Positions 1-13,092 are shown, numbered from the stretch's first letter. The stretch is 64,000 nt of DNA from Monilinia fructicola (GCA_008692225.1 VICG01000001.1:1910501-1974500); one strand, 5' to 3'. Notes: generated from the letters alone by a model not told the origin. Numbers and translations: made by a program.

Positions 1-3000
1 TATATAATATCACTTTTCAAAAGCTTTATTGTATAAAAAGCAATATAATAAAATACTATAACCACTTTTATTATTAAAATAAAGCTCTTTGAAATAGAAT
101 AATTCTCAAAAAAGATTATAACCATTCTTAGATTTTTAAAAAAAATGAATCTTATAATTAAAAAGTCTACCACCGTATATTATGATAACATTTAAACGAT
201 TCGTTTAATAGTTGGTAAGAATAAAAGAATCTCTACTAAGCTCAAACACGTTGATATACAGAATATATAATTAAGGCAAAAGTATTTAAAAAATAGTTTT
301 GTTATATTATATCTATTAACAAATTAAATGTTTACTAATGAAATTAACTAAAAATCTCATTTATTAGAAAATTTAAGCATTTCAGAATTATTATTTAATC
401 TACAAAATACTTAATCCAGGATTAAACAAAATTAAAAGATTAATTATATAAATTCTCTTTAAAAGCTTTATATATTATACATTTCAAAATACAATATCAT
501 AATAATTAAAAATTATTGTATAATTTAAAAGCTATTTACTTTTTTCAAGGGCTTTTAAACTTTACTTTTATTTTATAAGATTCTTTAATTTTTTTTAATA
601 ATTTTGCCTTTTTTTCCTTTTTTTTTTTCTTAATAATCTTTTTTTTATTTAGTTTAGTTTATATATAAGTTATATTTGATTTTTATCCTTTTCCAATCTT
701 GCAATCTTCTATAGTTTTGCAATTTTAAGATTAAAATCTACTAATTTATTATTAGAATCCAAAAACAAAATAATCTTCCTTTTAGGAGAAGGTATTTTTT
801 ACAATAAAACGTTTTTTATAAATAATAAGAGAAAATTAAAACTCTGGAAGCTTTATATTACAAAAATTAAAGAATCTATAATAATAAAAGCATTATAATA
901 AACAGGGTAAGAAGTAAAACTTTAAAAAAAACAGAATTTAGAACTTTTAAGAAGGGTGAAGATATAGAACTTTGTATAATAGGAATTGTAAATAATTAAC
1001 AAAAAGGATTCTATAATAATAGAATCAAGAAAACTTAGGTAAAAAGCATCAATATAAAATATTTATGAAGAGCTTTTTTGTAAATAACAATATTATTCAA
1101 TTTAATTATTTTATAATTCTTTAAATGTTTTTAAATAAATTCTTTCAATTATTTGGGGTATTAATTTACAGTTGAACAAAAAAATACTAAAAAAAGCATT
1201 GTATAATTCTAAAGATTAAAAAGAGTAAAAGGATCATATATAAAGGCAAGCAATTTTTTATGTAATATTCCCTGTACTTTCTCCTAATTCGTTAATATTA
1301 TTTTTTTATATTATAATATAATTTTATTTGCTTTTATGATTAATATATATTAGTTTAATATTATTTCAATTAAAGGGATAAAAATTTATTTGTAAAGGAA
1401 TAGTTTTATTTTAATTCCTTAAATTATATAAACGATTAATAACTTTATATAAATTAAAAAACAATCGTAATATAAGGATAACTCTTATAATGTATATAAT
1501 AATTTCCTATAATATTAATATTATTAATATATTCGTTATTATTATTCCTCAAACAAAGTAATTTAATATAACGAAAATAAGGGTACTTTTAATAAATATT
1601 AGAAATAGAAACAAAAATAACAAAAATAATATGATTATGAAGCAATTTTTAATTTAGGTAATCTTTTAATTTTTATAATAGATGTTTTTGTATTTTTATT
1701 ATTATCTATATCTATAATTTTATAGATATATAATGGGGGAGTAATTTATAACAAAAGCAATTAATTAACTATATTTTTGTATTTTTAAAAAGCAATTTAC
1801 ATTTTGTTGAGTATTTTCAGAATTATAACTTCGAGTTTTTGCTAAAGGACTCCAAATTGTTTTTTCTACTGTTGGAAAACAGTAGTGGATTCCATATTTT
1901 TGGGAAAATACTTAAAAAGAGGTTAAGAATCAATAAAATGCTTTTTAAATAAACAATTAGAATATGTTTATAACAAAAGATTTTGTAATTATAAGATTAT
2001 AATTAGATTCTTTACTTTGTGATCTTTCAAAATTCTTATTTGAATTGTAAAATTCTAATGTATTACAAGTAAAACTAAGTTAAATTGTAATATTAATGTT
2101 TATATTGGGATTAATACTACAAATAGCTTTATTAGGTGGTAAAAATCCGAAACTCAATTTTTTACACTTTTCTACTTGAGCTTAAATCACTTAATCTCGC
2201 TTTGATTATTTAATTGCTTTTTTTAATTGTTTTAAAGGTATATTTAAATAAATAAAAATAATAGAATTGAAAAATGTTAAGGATTATTTTGATATGTTTC
2301 TATAAAGCTTTTTATATAAACTCAAAAGTTATATTTTGTTTATTAATTATGTTTTTTATTGTTTACAAGGCTACAGTATTTACTTATTGAATTAAGTAAT
2401 TGAACATTGTTAGCGTTTTATTTTAATAAGCTTTAATAGATTTTATATTTGGATGTTTAAATATATTTCTTACTTGTTTATAATATATTTGATACATTTT
2501 GTTGTTGGTGTAAAGAGTTATATAAGCGCTTATTTATATTTACCAACAATTATTAACTATATTAGAGATTGAGGGCTAAATACTTCTTTTTTTGATTTTA
2601 AATTAATATGTTTTTTTTATAGTTTTTTTTTTTTATTTTTAAATCTAATTTTTAATAATAATAATACTTTTTTTCGATGTATAATAAAGAATTAGATTAA
2701 TATATATACACTTGTTTGTATAATAACAAAGGATTATATTTTATTAGATTTTAGTAGATTAGTTTAATTTAAAAGAATGTATTATGCAAAAGTAATTATA
2801 TGATCTTATTATATTATTGATGGAGAATAAACTAAAGATTTATTTTGATCCTTTAATACCGATTTTGGATATATGAAGTACTCTGTACTCTCCGATCGAA
2901 GGTTACACATTGCTTTTTTAGTTATATATACTCCTTTTAATAGAAGTAAAATCTACTCTGTAGTAGAAGTAGAGTTATTAGCTTATTTATATATATCATA

Positions 3001-3229
3001 TTTTATATTTTATGCTTGCTTCTATTGGTGATCCCCGTATGCTCTCGTATGACTTGTCCTCCGTGACAAAATTTAAATTATATAATAAAATTTAAATTTA
3101 AAATATATTATTTAAAAGCAAATTATTGATTTTCAAAAAGTTTATTCTTTAAAATAATTAAAAATTTTATTGTATTTAATTAGTAATTTTTATTTTTTGT
3201 AATAAATTCGATTTTTTAAAATGAATTTA
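1..3229. other. Extremely AT-rich gene-free block
   Basis: Almost pure A/T sequence with no open frame of useful length on either strand and no recognisable protein fragment. Only a few short islands approach normal composition, for example about 1815-1910 and 3010-3070. The first island contains a small hairpin with arms CTACTGTT/AACAGTAG. Such blocks in ascomycete genomes are usually transposon relics degraded by RIP (repeat-induced C-to-T mutation), or pericentromeric or subtelomeric DNA. I cannot tell which, because no element is still recognisable. No telomere repeat is visible. Confidence 0.85.
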
Positions 3230-3680
3230 TATTATATTATATAATTAGTTAAAGAATTTTATATTATTTGTTATTATATTAATAATATTCTATTTTTTTA
3301 AGATAATCTTTATTTTTTAAAATAATCTTTATTTTCTAAGATAATCTTCATTTTTTAAGATAAATTTATTATATATTATATTAATAGTATTTTATTTTTT
3401 TAAGATAATCTTTATTTTTTAAGATAATCTTTATTTTCTAAGATAATCTTCATTTTTTAAGATAATCTTCATTTTCTAAGATAATCTTCATTTTTTAAGA
3501 TAAATTTATTATATATTATATTAATAGTATTTTATTTTTTTTAAGATAATCTTCATTTTCTAAGATAATCTTCATTTTCTAAGATAATCTCCATTTTTTA
3601 AAATAATCTTCATTTTTCAAGATAAATTTATTTTAAGTTATATAATTAGTTATCAGATTTCATATTATCTAATACTATAT
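3230..3680. repeat. Nested AT-rich tandem repeats (~20-bp units in a longer repeat)
   Basis: The motif AAGATAATCTTCATTTTTT and close variants (CTTTATTTTCT, CTCCATTTTTT) recur about every 19-20 bases between roughly 3300 and 3625. These short units are interrupted by a second element beginning AAGATAAATTTATTATATAT. It is seen twice almost identically (about 3356-3402 and 3497-3541) and once in a diverged form near 3250-3300. The array is therefore a higher-order repeat of short units plus spacer. It sits at the right edge of the AT-rich block. Confidence 0.8.
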
Positions 3681-3732
3681 TAATAATATCTTATTTATTA
3701 ATATATTAGTTATATACTTATCGTTACGGGAT

Positions 3733-3787
3733 TTTGGCCTTTTAAGGCTTTATCTTTAACTTAAGGATAAAGCCTTAGAAGGCCAAA
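3733..3787. repeat. 22-bp inverted repeat (hairpin) at the AT-block edge
   Basis: The left arm TTTGGCCTTTTAAGGCTTTATC (3733-3754, first 20 bases TTTGGCCTTTTAAGGCTTTA) pairs with the right arm at 3766-3787 with a single mismatch, leaving an 11-base loop. A second short palindrome, AACCTTA-AC-TAAGGTT, follows at about 3821-3838. The hairpin lies exactly where base composition changes from about 85% or more AT to ordinary GC content. It could be the remnant end of a DNA transposon or a folded-back repeat; no transposase is visible. Confidence 0.75.
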
Positions 3788-3789
3788 TA

Positions 3790-4901
3790 TCATATGTATG
3801 GGGTGACTTGGGTAATCAGGATAACCTTAACTAAGGTTACTTCTTACCCCGCGCGCGCATTTGGGAGGGATTTTGTTACATTTTACCGAATTAGAGGACC
3901 TACCTACCCTCTTGAGATTCGAAATCCAAAAGCATCCCGAGATCACGCTAACGTCAACGTTAACGTCAACGTCAATCAAGTCATCACCAATTTGTAGCTA
4001 ATCATTAGAGAGACGCAAGACCCCTTCGTCAACTCGCTCCTTACAAACATCAACCTCTCGTTCCGCTCTCCACGATCCTTCTCCCTTCGCGTGTTGAAGA
4101 AAGCCAGTCGGTCGGGACGTCTCGGGAGTGTAGTGAGTTCTAGGCACAAGTAGTTCTACAGAGAGAAATATCCGTATCCAGACGAGGAGCGATGCTTCGA
4201 GCCCTCATGACCCCAGCGTCCGACTCGCGAAGGCTAAATCATGGGTCCGGATTTCAAGCCCCCTGCTTATCGATCCCTATTCTTGCTTTGCGCATGGCGA
4301 ATGCGTTGGTTTCTCGACCTTTCCAAGGCTATTAGGGTATGCTCGGAATGGATGGATGTCGGGTGGGTAGATGTGAGTGTCGATTCATGTTTTGCTTTGG
4401 GGTTGTCTGGCTCGAGAGCGGAGCTGGGGTTTCGCGTTTCGTGGGAATGTTGTGTGGATTGGGTGACGATGGTGGCGAGGTGGGTTTCATGGCGGGGAAA
4501 GTTCCCTGGGTGTACGGTCGCGATGGGGATCTGGAGAAGCGAGTCTCGGGAGATTTCGCCGAGAGGTGTTTTGCTTGGTTTTTCCATTGGGGGAGTGCGA
4601 GTGTTGGCACTTGTGGCGGCTTGGATCTTCGTATGGGGAAGTTTGGGTTGGGTCTGGGTCTGGGAAGTTTGGGGAAGCCTGGAGCCAAGGTGCAAGCATG
4701 CATTCATTATATGAGGGGAGTTATGTCTTGTCTTCAATTTTTTATTTCTATTTCGGTCTTTTATTTACTTCTTCTTTGTTGATCCCATCTTTTCTCGGTT
4801 TATCTCGCTCACTATTTGATTAAATTCTATCGTGATCTCGCTTTCTGCCCCATCACAATCCATCTACTTTGGTTTCACTCAGGATCACCTGGTCCTATGT
4901 A
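3790..4901. other. Intergenic, no gene recognised
   Basis: Normal-GC sequence between the AT block and the decayed transporter. It contains a short (AACGTC)-type hexamer run at about 3948-3977. From 4340 to 4690 the + strand is G-rich, leaving overlapping open frames in several frames on both strands. None of these translations resembles a known family, and their composition (Trp/Gly/Val-rich on +, Pro/Ser/Thr-rich on -) follows from base skew, so I do not call a gene. Confidence 0.6.
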
Positions 4902-5815
4902 ATGTCTTCTTCAAATACGTCCACGACGATGCTCATCATGAAAAACCATATACCCAGCATATTAATAGCGGACCCGATGTATCCCGTCAAATAACTCTTC
5001 AGCTAAACGCTGATCAATGTGAGCGACTATTTTTCCAACCTACATCCGCTAAGGGAGACTTTACAAAACATCTGGGTAAGTTCCCACTTTCCCTGCATCC
5101 TGCTTTAAATACATAGCATACACTAATGCACCCCAGGAAATCCAACCCTCCTAAGCCTCCTCGGCTTCCTCATTCCTTTCTCATCCATTGTCTTCTCCCT
5201 CCTCCACTGCCAAGGTTCCTCCCGCAACTCCCATTGTTGCAACTTAAGGAGCCCTCTGCATGTACGGCGGGATCGCCTTAACCATCGCCGGCATCGCCGA
5301 ATTCATCCTCGGCATCCCCTCCCCTTCTCCGTCTTCATGATCTTCGGCGTCCACTAGACCTACCTCGGGTTCCTGTGCGCGAGCTTGAGGACTAACGTTC
5401 CGTTTGTGATTGTATTTTTGACATGGATCTTTGATCTTGCATCCTTTCCCTCGGGATATTATTCTCTGTGCTTTAACCTAACGGTTGCGGGGGTGGAGCA
5501 TGCGACGTATTGTTTTACGATTGCGCGTGGGTTTGGGCTTGTCACCATTGTTGTGGGTTGGTGAGTGTGTTCTCTCTGTTGATTATGTAGCCTCGGAACT
5601 AGATTTAGATTCAGGCTGAGGCTGAGGCTGAGGCTTGAGTTTGGGTATAGCTATGAGTGAGATGCTAATGCAGAATCTGATAGGTATTAGGCCATTGTCA
5701 CTTCCTGTGCTTCGACAGGCATCCCGTGTCCCCTACCGGTATTTTTATTGAAGCTCGAAGGTCTTCATTCATGAGGAAGAAGCGGCGAAGACGGAACATG
5801 CGGGCGCTGTGAGAT
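4902..5815 (+). pseudogene. Decayed GPR1/FUN34/YaaH family (acetate/ammonium transporter-like)
   Basis: Pieces of a six-helix GPR1/FUN34/YaaH membrane protein can be read in order. An N-terminal segment with QLNADQCERLFFQP and GDFTKHLG (about 4987-5071) is followed by a plausible intron (GTAAGTTC...CACCCCAG). Then come GNPTLLSLLGFLIPF, GALCMYGGIALTIAGIAEF, VFMIFGVH, TYLGFLCASLRTNVPFVI, ending near STGIPCPLP and a C-terminal EEAAKTEHAG. These match the family layout (GNPTPL...GG...E..LG...F.TF...T...P). The frame is broken: stops at 5245-5247 (TAA) and 5355-5357 (TAG where a Trp is expected), a frameshift between about 5310 and 5330, another near 4935, and a further stop in the last exon. The family is known for acetate uptake and ammonium export in fungal plasma membranes; this copy cannot make a full protein. 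Confidence 0.75.
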
Positions 5816-8229
5816 CAGACCAGGTTTAGGTAAAACGGGAGGAGGGGAATAACTTGACAGACTTTATCTTGTCACCTGTTTCTTCATACGTCGAGCGAGT
5901 AAAACAGTGTTGCGTTTGTCTAATACTCATAACGAGCGTTGTGTTTAATTCGTTGTGTGTCTGTGAGAGGGTTTGATGAATTTTAATGAGTATATTCCGA
6001 TGTGCATTTTTGGGTCTACTCACATCTGTCGCTGAATTCGGCTTGGGTGAGGGTGATGCATCATTATTACTTTTGACTCGTAACCATCAAATCCTCCCAC
6101 CCTGTTAGAAACCCATGATCCCACAACACAATACCGAGTACAAACACACAACCAATCGGACAAGGACCAAGAAATTCCCCTTCTTCCTCCATTCCCCTCT
6201 GCCAATTACAAACTTCCCTTCTTTTCCTCTTCCAGAAGCCCTCCTCCACCAAATAAAATATACACGCCGCTTCTCCTTTCGCAAATCCAAACACACCCTT
6301 CAACAGTAACGATCCCTTTCCCCCAAAGCCGCAACTCACCCCCAAAAACGTATACCCAACCCAAAACTCACATTGTAGCTTGCGCAGTTCCTAAAACAAT
6401 AGATCAACGAAAGTATTCGAGAACAAATTTTTGAAGTCGTAGAAATCCAGATGGATACAGGGAGGATTTCTATTCTACATCTGGGATATCATGTTGATTT
6501 TGTGGTATTGGATGTGGGGGGTGGTTCAGGGGTATGGTTATCGAAGTTTTCTGTGCGCTGTACTGAGCTGTGCTGTGTTGTGTTGGCGAAGAGGTATTGT
6601 TTCTTGCGTGGATAGGATGGATAGGGGGTGGGTGTCTGTTTGGCGAAATAGCGGCTGGAGTGATCTTGAGCGAGATAGGCATCTGCTAGATTCACCGACT
6701 AGGTTCACTTGCTACATTCAACTCAATCACTCATCCCCCTTCACCAACCCAGCTCATGTACCCTCTCGCTCCATCATTCCATCTCACCTCGACGCAAACA
6801 CATCAATCATTCAAGAATGGAACGTCTTGCTACAGTCCTCTGTCACGCTTATCAATACCTCGACCTGCGCCGGAATCAAGAATCTAGATTTCACTGTATG
6901 CATGCAGATAGATCCCCTCATCCTACACCACAAGTCACCAAACCTGCCTCCCATCCCACCCCCTCGCTGCTTCATCCCGCCATCCGATTTTCGAAAGATT
7001 CATCCGCGCGAAGGTTGAATCCTTCATAATCCATCATTCTCATTACAGGCATCAAAATAGCAAGATCGAATCCCCATACTTCCATTCCAATGCCCACGCA
7101 GATGAGTCATCATCTTCCGATCCCGCGTGGGATGAGCACAAATACCGAGCTAACCTCGACCTTCCAGAGAAATCCCGAACGTTCTGCCCAAAGAACTCTG
7201 TTCATCAGTAAACTTCCACCGAAGCGATGAGACTCTATAGATCGTATTGGGGGTCCGGCGACTCTCCCTGTTAAAATCAGAAGTACTGCTTAGAGTGATG
7301 CATCTTTCCTGCGTCGAACCAGGACAGCCAAATCCCTAGCTCTTATAACCACCCCACCAACTCCTCAACCGGCTCCTCTCCCCAAGAAGTATCAATCTAA
7401 CTCCTCCAGATCATCTTCCACGACCTATCTCCAGATAATTGGCCAAAGCTCCTCAACACCAGCCCCCTCATTTCCCCTCGCTTAGCAAAGCCCCCACAAA
7501 TTGGCCCAAACTCTCAACTTTGATATTAACCCGAGATACCATGATACAGATGGAGGTGATGATCAAAACTGAATTTTTCGGATATGCTCGTCATCAAAGA
7601 AACCATGATTGGTTCTTTTGAGAGTGAGGCCTTGAACAGAAAGATGAAACGAGATGAGATATGACGAGACGATCATACAAGTACCGAGAACACAATAAAC
7701 ATTAGACGACATCCATCCATCCATCCAATAAAAAGTACCAAAAAATACCAATCTAGCCCACACAGTTCAACACGACCATCTTTCGAAGACGCTCGAGAGC
7801 AAAAGTACGCGGACAGCCATACCCAGATTGGAGTATACGATTCCAGAACTATGATGCTCATAAGAAGCTTCATACCATCCAAACAACCAAGTACGCGTTG
7901 CAAGAACCCAAGAAAAAAAGTACGAAATTAGACATGAGATGAGCCAGCATCGAAGATGGCGTCAAGATATAGGGGTGGGAAAGTCGGAATGCGAGAAGCA
8001 ACGTCGCCGGGTACGATGATCACAAGCACATCAAGCCTCAAGCCTCAACCCAAATCCTTCAAAGAATCCCCAGAATCGTCCCGCCCACTCCCTCAAGATT
8101 CAAAACACGAGTCCCCATCCCAGAAGCAGCCCAGGAAACGAAAACGCAAAACGCGATTCAGGAGAACCACCCCAAAACACCCAAGCGACCAAGCGACCAA
8201 GCAGCCCAGACCCAGGAACTTCACTAAAT

Positions 8230-8243
8230 CCCCCCCCCCCCCC
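8230..8243. repeat. Homopolymer run of 14 C
   Basis: An uninterrupted run of 14 cytosines, 80 bases before the long (ATATAC)n microsatellite. Its true length is uncertain in any assembly. Confidence 0.9.
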
Positions 8244-8323
8244 GGAAATGCACAGGCCAGCCAGCACATGCAAGCCAGTCAGTCTCAACAGGATCATCAT
8301 CAACCATGTAATCTCAGCTCGCA

Positions 8324-8445
<122 letters not shown>

Positions 8446-9205
8446 CGCCAAGAATACACACAACAAGCTACAGCCCACCAATCCCAAGACATCAATCACC
8501 AAGTTATGCGCCGGTGCCGCAAATGCAAAGATGCGAGAAAGTGCCAGGAGCTTGTCGGCGCGTTGGTGAAGGGGTGGACGTGGTGGAGGGGGGCTCTGAC
8601 ATGATATGGATGATGTTTGGCGCTGCGGTGTCGCAGGTTGAGGGTTACCTGCGTGCTTTATACAGAGATGGTAGACCGCAGAGGGAGAGGGAGGATTCTT
8701 CTTCAAATTACCATCTTGAAGCTTCACTAATTCGAAACGCACATCCTCCACTCGGCTACTGCAACATTATAGCACATTCCAGTGGTAGTAATGTCATCCC
8801 ATGACGTTTGTTGAAGGTAACAGCGACTGACGAGCCATAAGATTGGAATACTGCGATGGTATCTAAAAGCGCGATGCGATGCAATTTAAGATTAGACTAA
8901 CCTCGGTATGAGGTATGCATAAATAATCATTCAGATCATGATAAGACCTCTACCCATGAATACCCCTGTGAAGACCATTCGTTAAACCAACCTCAAGATT
9001 TCCCAATATGGAAATAATTGAAAAATTACCAGATCTGTCATAGAGCATCATATCGTATCATATCGTGTTATATCCCAGAACACCAAAACACCAAAACCGC
9101 AAAACCCCATCCTGTATTAAAGCCCACTCTATTTGACCAAACAAACATTGCGTAGGTCCAGACTCAAATACCATTCAGAAAAAATCGATCTTCCTAACCA
9201 ATTCT

Positions 9206-12200
9206 TCAACTGTCCAAGCCTCGCCCTCCAGCTTGAATAACCAAAACACTTCCTTTAGCTCCACTACTAATCAGTGCCTCTGCCGCAACTCCGACAGTCT
9301 TTCTCATTTCTTTTCCACTCTCTCCACTGGGACCCTCTTCCTGGATCAATGTCTTAACGAATGATGTTCTACCTCTACCTACGACAATCAAATCTCCAGC
9401 ATTTCGAGGACTTTGACCCAATTCTACCTTTGCGTGATGTAGACAGTCGGTTAATGGCGTTGTAGTTTTTACATCGACAAAAACAACTCTATTCGCCAAA
9501 GTCTGAGGTAAAGAGTCCCGTAATGTGTGTAGAAGAGTAGTATCGGAGGCGGCTGCATTGTAAAGATCCTCGGTATCTACTCGTTCCGTAATTGGTAATC
9601 CTGAGCTGGAACTAGCACCATGATGAGAACTGGTGGCAGTTACTGGACGAGAGCTATGTATAACTTCAGGATCCTTAGGATTGTGAATTGGAATGATGAA
9701 ATGAATGATTGTGGCTGTAATATTACTGTTTTGCGCGCAAGTTGAAGAACGAAACGAAGAGCGACACGATCATCAGCACCACCGAAGAATGGAAAGTAAA
9801 CATGATGACTGCGGTCCACGATAGGAGCGATTCTTTCTGCACGATTGTTACTGCGAAGACTGAGTCGACTTGCACTTGCCGAGAGATTGCGGGGCTCTTT
9901 TAGAGTTGGCCCACCGAAGCCGCGATTGATAAAGATGGCAGTGTTGCAACTAGCAATCTCAAGCGTCTTCTGGATAAATATATCTTGGAGACCACTAGAA
10001 AAGGAATCGTGATGAGTATCGTCTACTTGTAAGCTTCCTGGTTCAGTCCAAGGAATAAGGACCAAGTCAGAAAAGTGATCTGATGCTTGGGTTGTCAAAG
10101 CTTCGGCATAATCCGATTCGGGGACAACAGAAACCCCACCCGAGACAGCAACATTATTTAATTGAGCAAAGGTACGGAAAGCATTGACGACTGGGTCGCG
10201 GTAAGTGTATTCGTCCACTTCGGCCATGACTGATGATGTACGATCGGTAAGTTCGAGCATGCGAACACCATGGACCTCGAGGGGCTGTTTCTTAGAATTA
10301 TTCGACGATGAAGGATAGCTATCCTCATCCACCTTTTCCAACTCGGCTCTCGACCTGTGGACCTTGGTAACCGTGCTCGTATTATCTCCACCCAAGAGTG
10401 CGATAAAGGTAAACAAGCTAGGAAGACTATCAAGTCTAAGATAGACAAGAAGTCGTCGGACTTGAGTGGATTCCAGCTTTTCTAACGAACGATCCGGAGT
10501 ATAATCTTCGCCTTCAGAATGAAGTCTGTTTCCCTCCCAATCTATTTTCTCCTTCTTCCAGGCATCAAGTTTCTTCTGATACCATGGGGGGTATAAAGCG
10601 CTTGTTAATGGTGTGGTGGCAACAGTTGTTACAAGTGCCATTACAACAAACATGGTGAAAGTCCTCGTCGACAAGATCTTGGCTTGTAACCCGATGTTCT
10701 GTTTGTGTTAACATCAAGTCATTCAATCCCATCACACAGGTTCTACTTACAAGAACGATCAATTCCACAAGACCTTTGCAACTCATCAAAACTCCGATAC
10801 TCAGACTTTCGCGCCAAACAAGCTTGCAAGCCCTTGCGGCAAGGGTTCCTCCAATAATCTTCCCAGAGAAAGCAACGACAATGACCGCAATGACATAGCC
10901 CCAAGTGGTACCATCATTCAGCAGGCCAAGATTAGTGCTCAAACCAGACAAGGCAAAATAAAGTGGAAGAAGAAGTACCGCGACGAGATCTTCAATCTTT
11001 TCTGTGATATGAATAGCAAAACCACCTTCATGAGGACATATGAGTCCAGCCAGGAAAGCTGATATAGATTTAGCAATGTTTATACGTCTCGGAATTTAGT
11101 ATGATCTTACCCCCGAAGATTGCGTGAACACCAATAACGCCAGTAAACCAAGAGGATGTCAAAACAAGTAGTATGGTGAGAGCAACCATACTCTGAGAGG
11201 GGCCGTTTTCGAGACTTCCGTTGCGGCGAAGAATATACCTAAAAGCGGGGCGTACAGCATATACCAAGAAGAGACACCATCCAACGCAAACAAGTAGCAC
11301 CCACAAGGCTGCGAGACCCGATCCATTATTTACCAGTGCAACACAAAGGGCTAAAAGGATCCACCCTGTGACATCATTACCAACTCCAGCAGCAAGAACC
11401 GTGACTCCGACAGGGGTAGACAAGAGTTTCAATTCTGTGAGAATTCTGCAGAGAACAGGGAAAGCTGTGATCTATGGCGGACATTAGCAACTAAAATAGA
11501 GAAATTGAGATGAGTAACATACCGCAAGGGCTGTGCCAACGAACAGCATATAGACTGGAAATGAGATAGGCACCGTTCCTGGATCATTGCGGAATGTATG
11601 AAATAAACCCCAAGCAATAGCACAGCCTAAGCCAAATGGTAATATCATCCCGGCTAACCCGACACTTAGAGCCACTCTCCAGTTGCCAAGGAAGAGTCGC
11701 ATGTTGACTTCCAGACCAACCAGAAAAAGGAAGAGTATAAGACCGAGATTTGCGGCCATATTCAAAACTGGCATTGAGGCAGTGGGAAATATAGCTTCTT
11801 GAAACCCCGGTATGCGCATCATAACTGAAGGACCTAGAATGATTCCACCTATGACTTCAGCGATAACGCGAGGTTGTCGAAGTTTGGACAAAGGGTAATG
11901 AAGGAGGCGGCAAAAGATGATGATGATGCCTGCCTATAATGAAAAACACATGTTAGCTGGATTCATTCGCCATTCGTATAAGAGAAGTGCGTTTGTCGAA
12001 TTTTGTCATTATCAAGATTTGATATCTTGCAAATACAATGCTTGAACAATGGTATGGTGCTCTGCAAGAGTGATTCCGCGGTAGCCCATAGACGCATGTT
12101 CGCGAGTTGCGCAAATCATTGAGAAGAGGCATACCTGGATGATGAACAGAATGATAGGATTTGAGGCATTGTAGACGGTAGGGTTGCCCCCTTCTAAGAT

Positions 12201-12329
12201 TCCACCTTGAGGAGCCGCACGATGTGTTGAAGTTGGACTGGCAGAGCTACTGGCTTTTGTGACAGTTGTCGCAATGGTTGAAGTGACGGTCGCAATCGAC
12301 TCAGTAACAGTTGTAGTAATGGTCGCCAT
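9206..12329 (-). CDS. KHA1: K+/H+ antiporter, KHA1 family (CPA2)
   Basis: Predicted monovalent-cation/proton exchanger of endomembranes (Golgi/endosome in yeast). Five exons: 12329-12135, 11933-11523, 11471-11111, 11058-10751, 10698-9206, all with GT-AG borders and matching phases. The N-terminus is Ser/Thr-rich. Next comes the CPA2 Na+/H+-exchanger core of about 12 helices, with LRQPRVIAEVIGGIILGPS, LFLFLVGLEVN, GNDVTGWILLAL and FLAGLICPHEGGFA. A long hydrophilic C-terminal domain follows (from about YPPWYQKKLDAW), as in fungal Kha1. The expected length of about 921 aa fits the family. One defect is present: near 9733-9742 (a GCGCGC/AAAA stretch) the frame slips, by 2 nt gained or 1 nt lost. 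As written, translation would stop at 9640, although the conserved C-terminal region resumes in another frame to 9206. I regard this as a probable sequence error; a real truncation is the alternative. Confidence 0.88.
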
Positions 12330-12918
12330 AATGGCAGGTTGGGAAGGGTATAGTTGTTATCAGAGGAGCAATGATTGATGAATGAATGTCAAGCGTTGAA
12401 GAACTGAAGAGATCCAGAAGCGTTGACTGGTGAGAAGATTATGATTATTATTAGTACGCCGATGGTACTAGTGCTTAGACATCAAGGTGAGTTAACTTTT
12501 GGCTATTGAGGTACCGAAATGTGGATAGGACGTGAATCCTTCATGAGGTCCCGTATATTGATGAACAAAGAGACCCGTGGACGAGGGAAATACCTTTTAT
12601 TAACGTTCGAAATATCCAAGGGTCTCCTAATCAGTCTCGAAGAAGATCTCAAGCAAGGTTGATGATGATAATGAATATGTGATGGCTTCTTGGCATGCAT
12701 AATCCTTTCTTGGAGCCATTGTGATTGGAGGAATGAGACTGAATAATCTCGAATCGGATTTGGCAATCGAAGAATACATACATACCTAGTGAATCAGTCA
12801 GAAATAAATCCTTAGTCCGATGTGGATGTTTGACAATTGCAGCTGATATCAAATAGGTCCGGGTTGGAACGAATGTGAGCTAAGGAGGTTCCAAGGTTGG
12901 CTTAGAAAGTAAATGGTG

Positions 12919-12920
<2 letters not shown>

Positions 12921-12952
<32 letters not shown>
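12921..12952. repeat. (TTAG)8 microsatellite
   Basis: Eight perfect tetramer copies upstream of the antiporter gene. The unit is TTAG, not TTAGGG, so this is not a telomere relic. Confidence 0.95.
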
Positions 12953-12953
<1 letters not shown>

Positions 12954-13092
12954 ACCACCTGCTTATTAGTAGGCGGAGAGTACTTGTAGAGTTTTGGTGA
13001 ATTGAAGATGTTTGAAATGGCGGGGAAAATGAGATTCCAAATGCTCTGAGGGTTCTAACTGGGTGGGGAGGGGGGTCGGCTAATGCAATCTT

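Noticed and set aside
3230..3680. CRISPR-like regular repeats in the AT block
   Set aside because: Repeats are directly adjacent, degenerate and AT-only, without unique spacers, in a eukaryotic genome.
4241..4823. Overlapping open frames of 85-157 codons on both strands
   Set aside because: G-skewed DNA keeps several frames open at once; no translation resembles a protein family.
12921..12952. Possible telomeric relic
   Set aside because: The unit is TTAG, not TTAGGG, and the run is an ordinary microsatellite.
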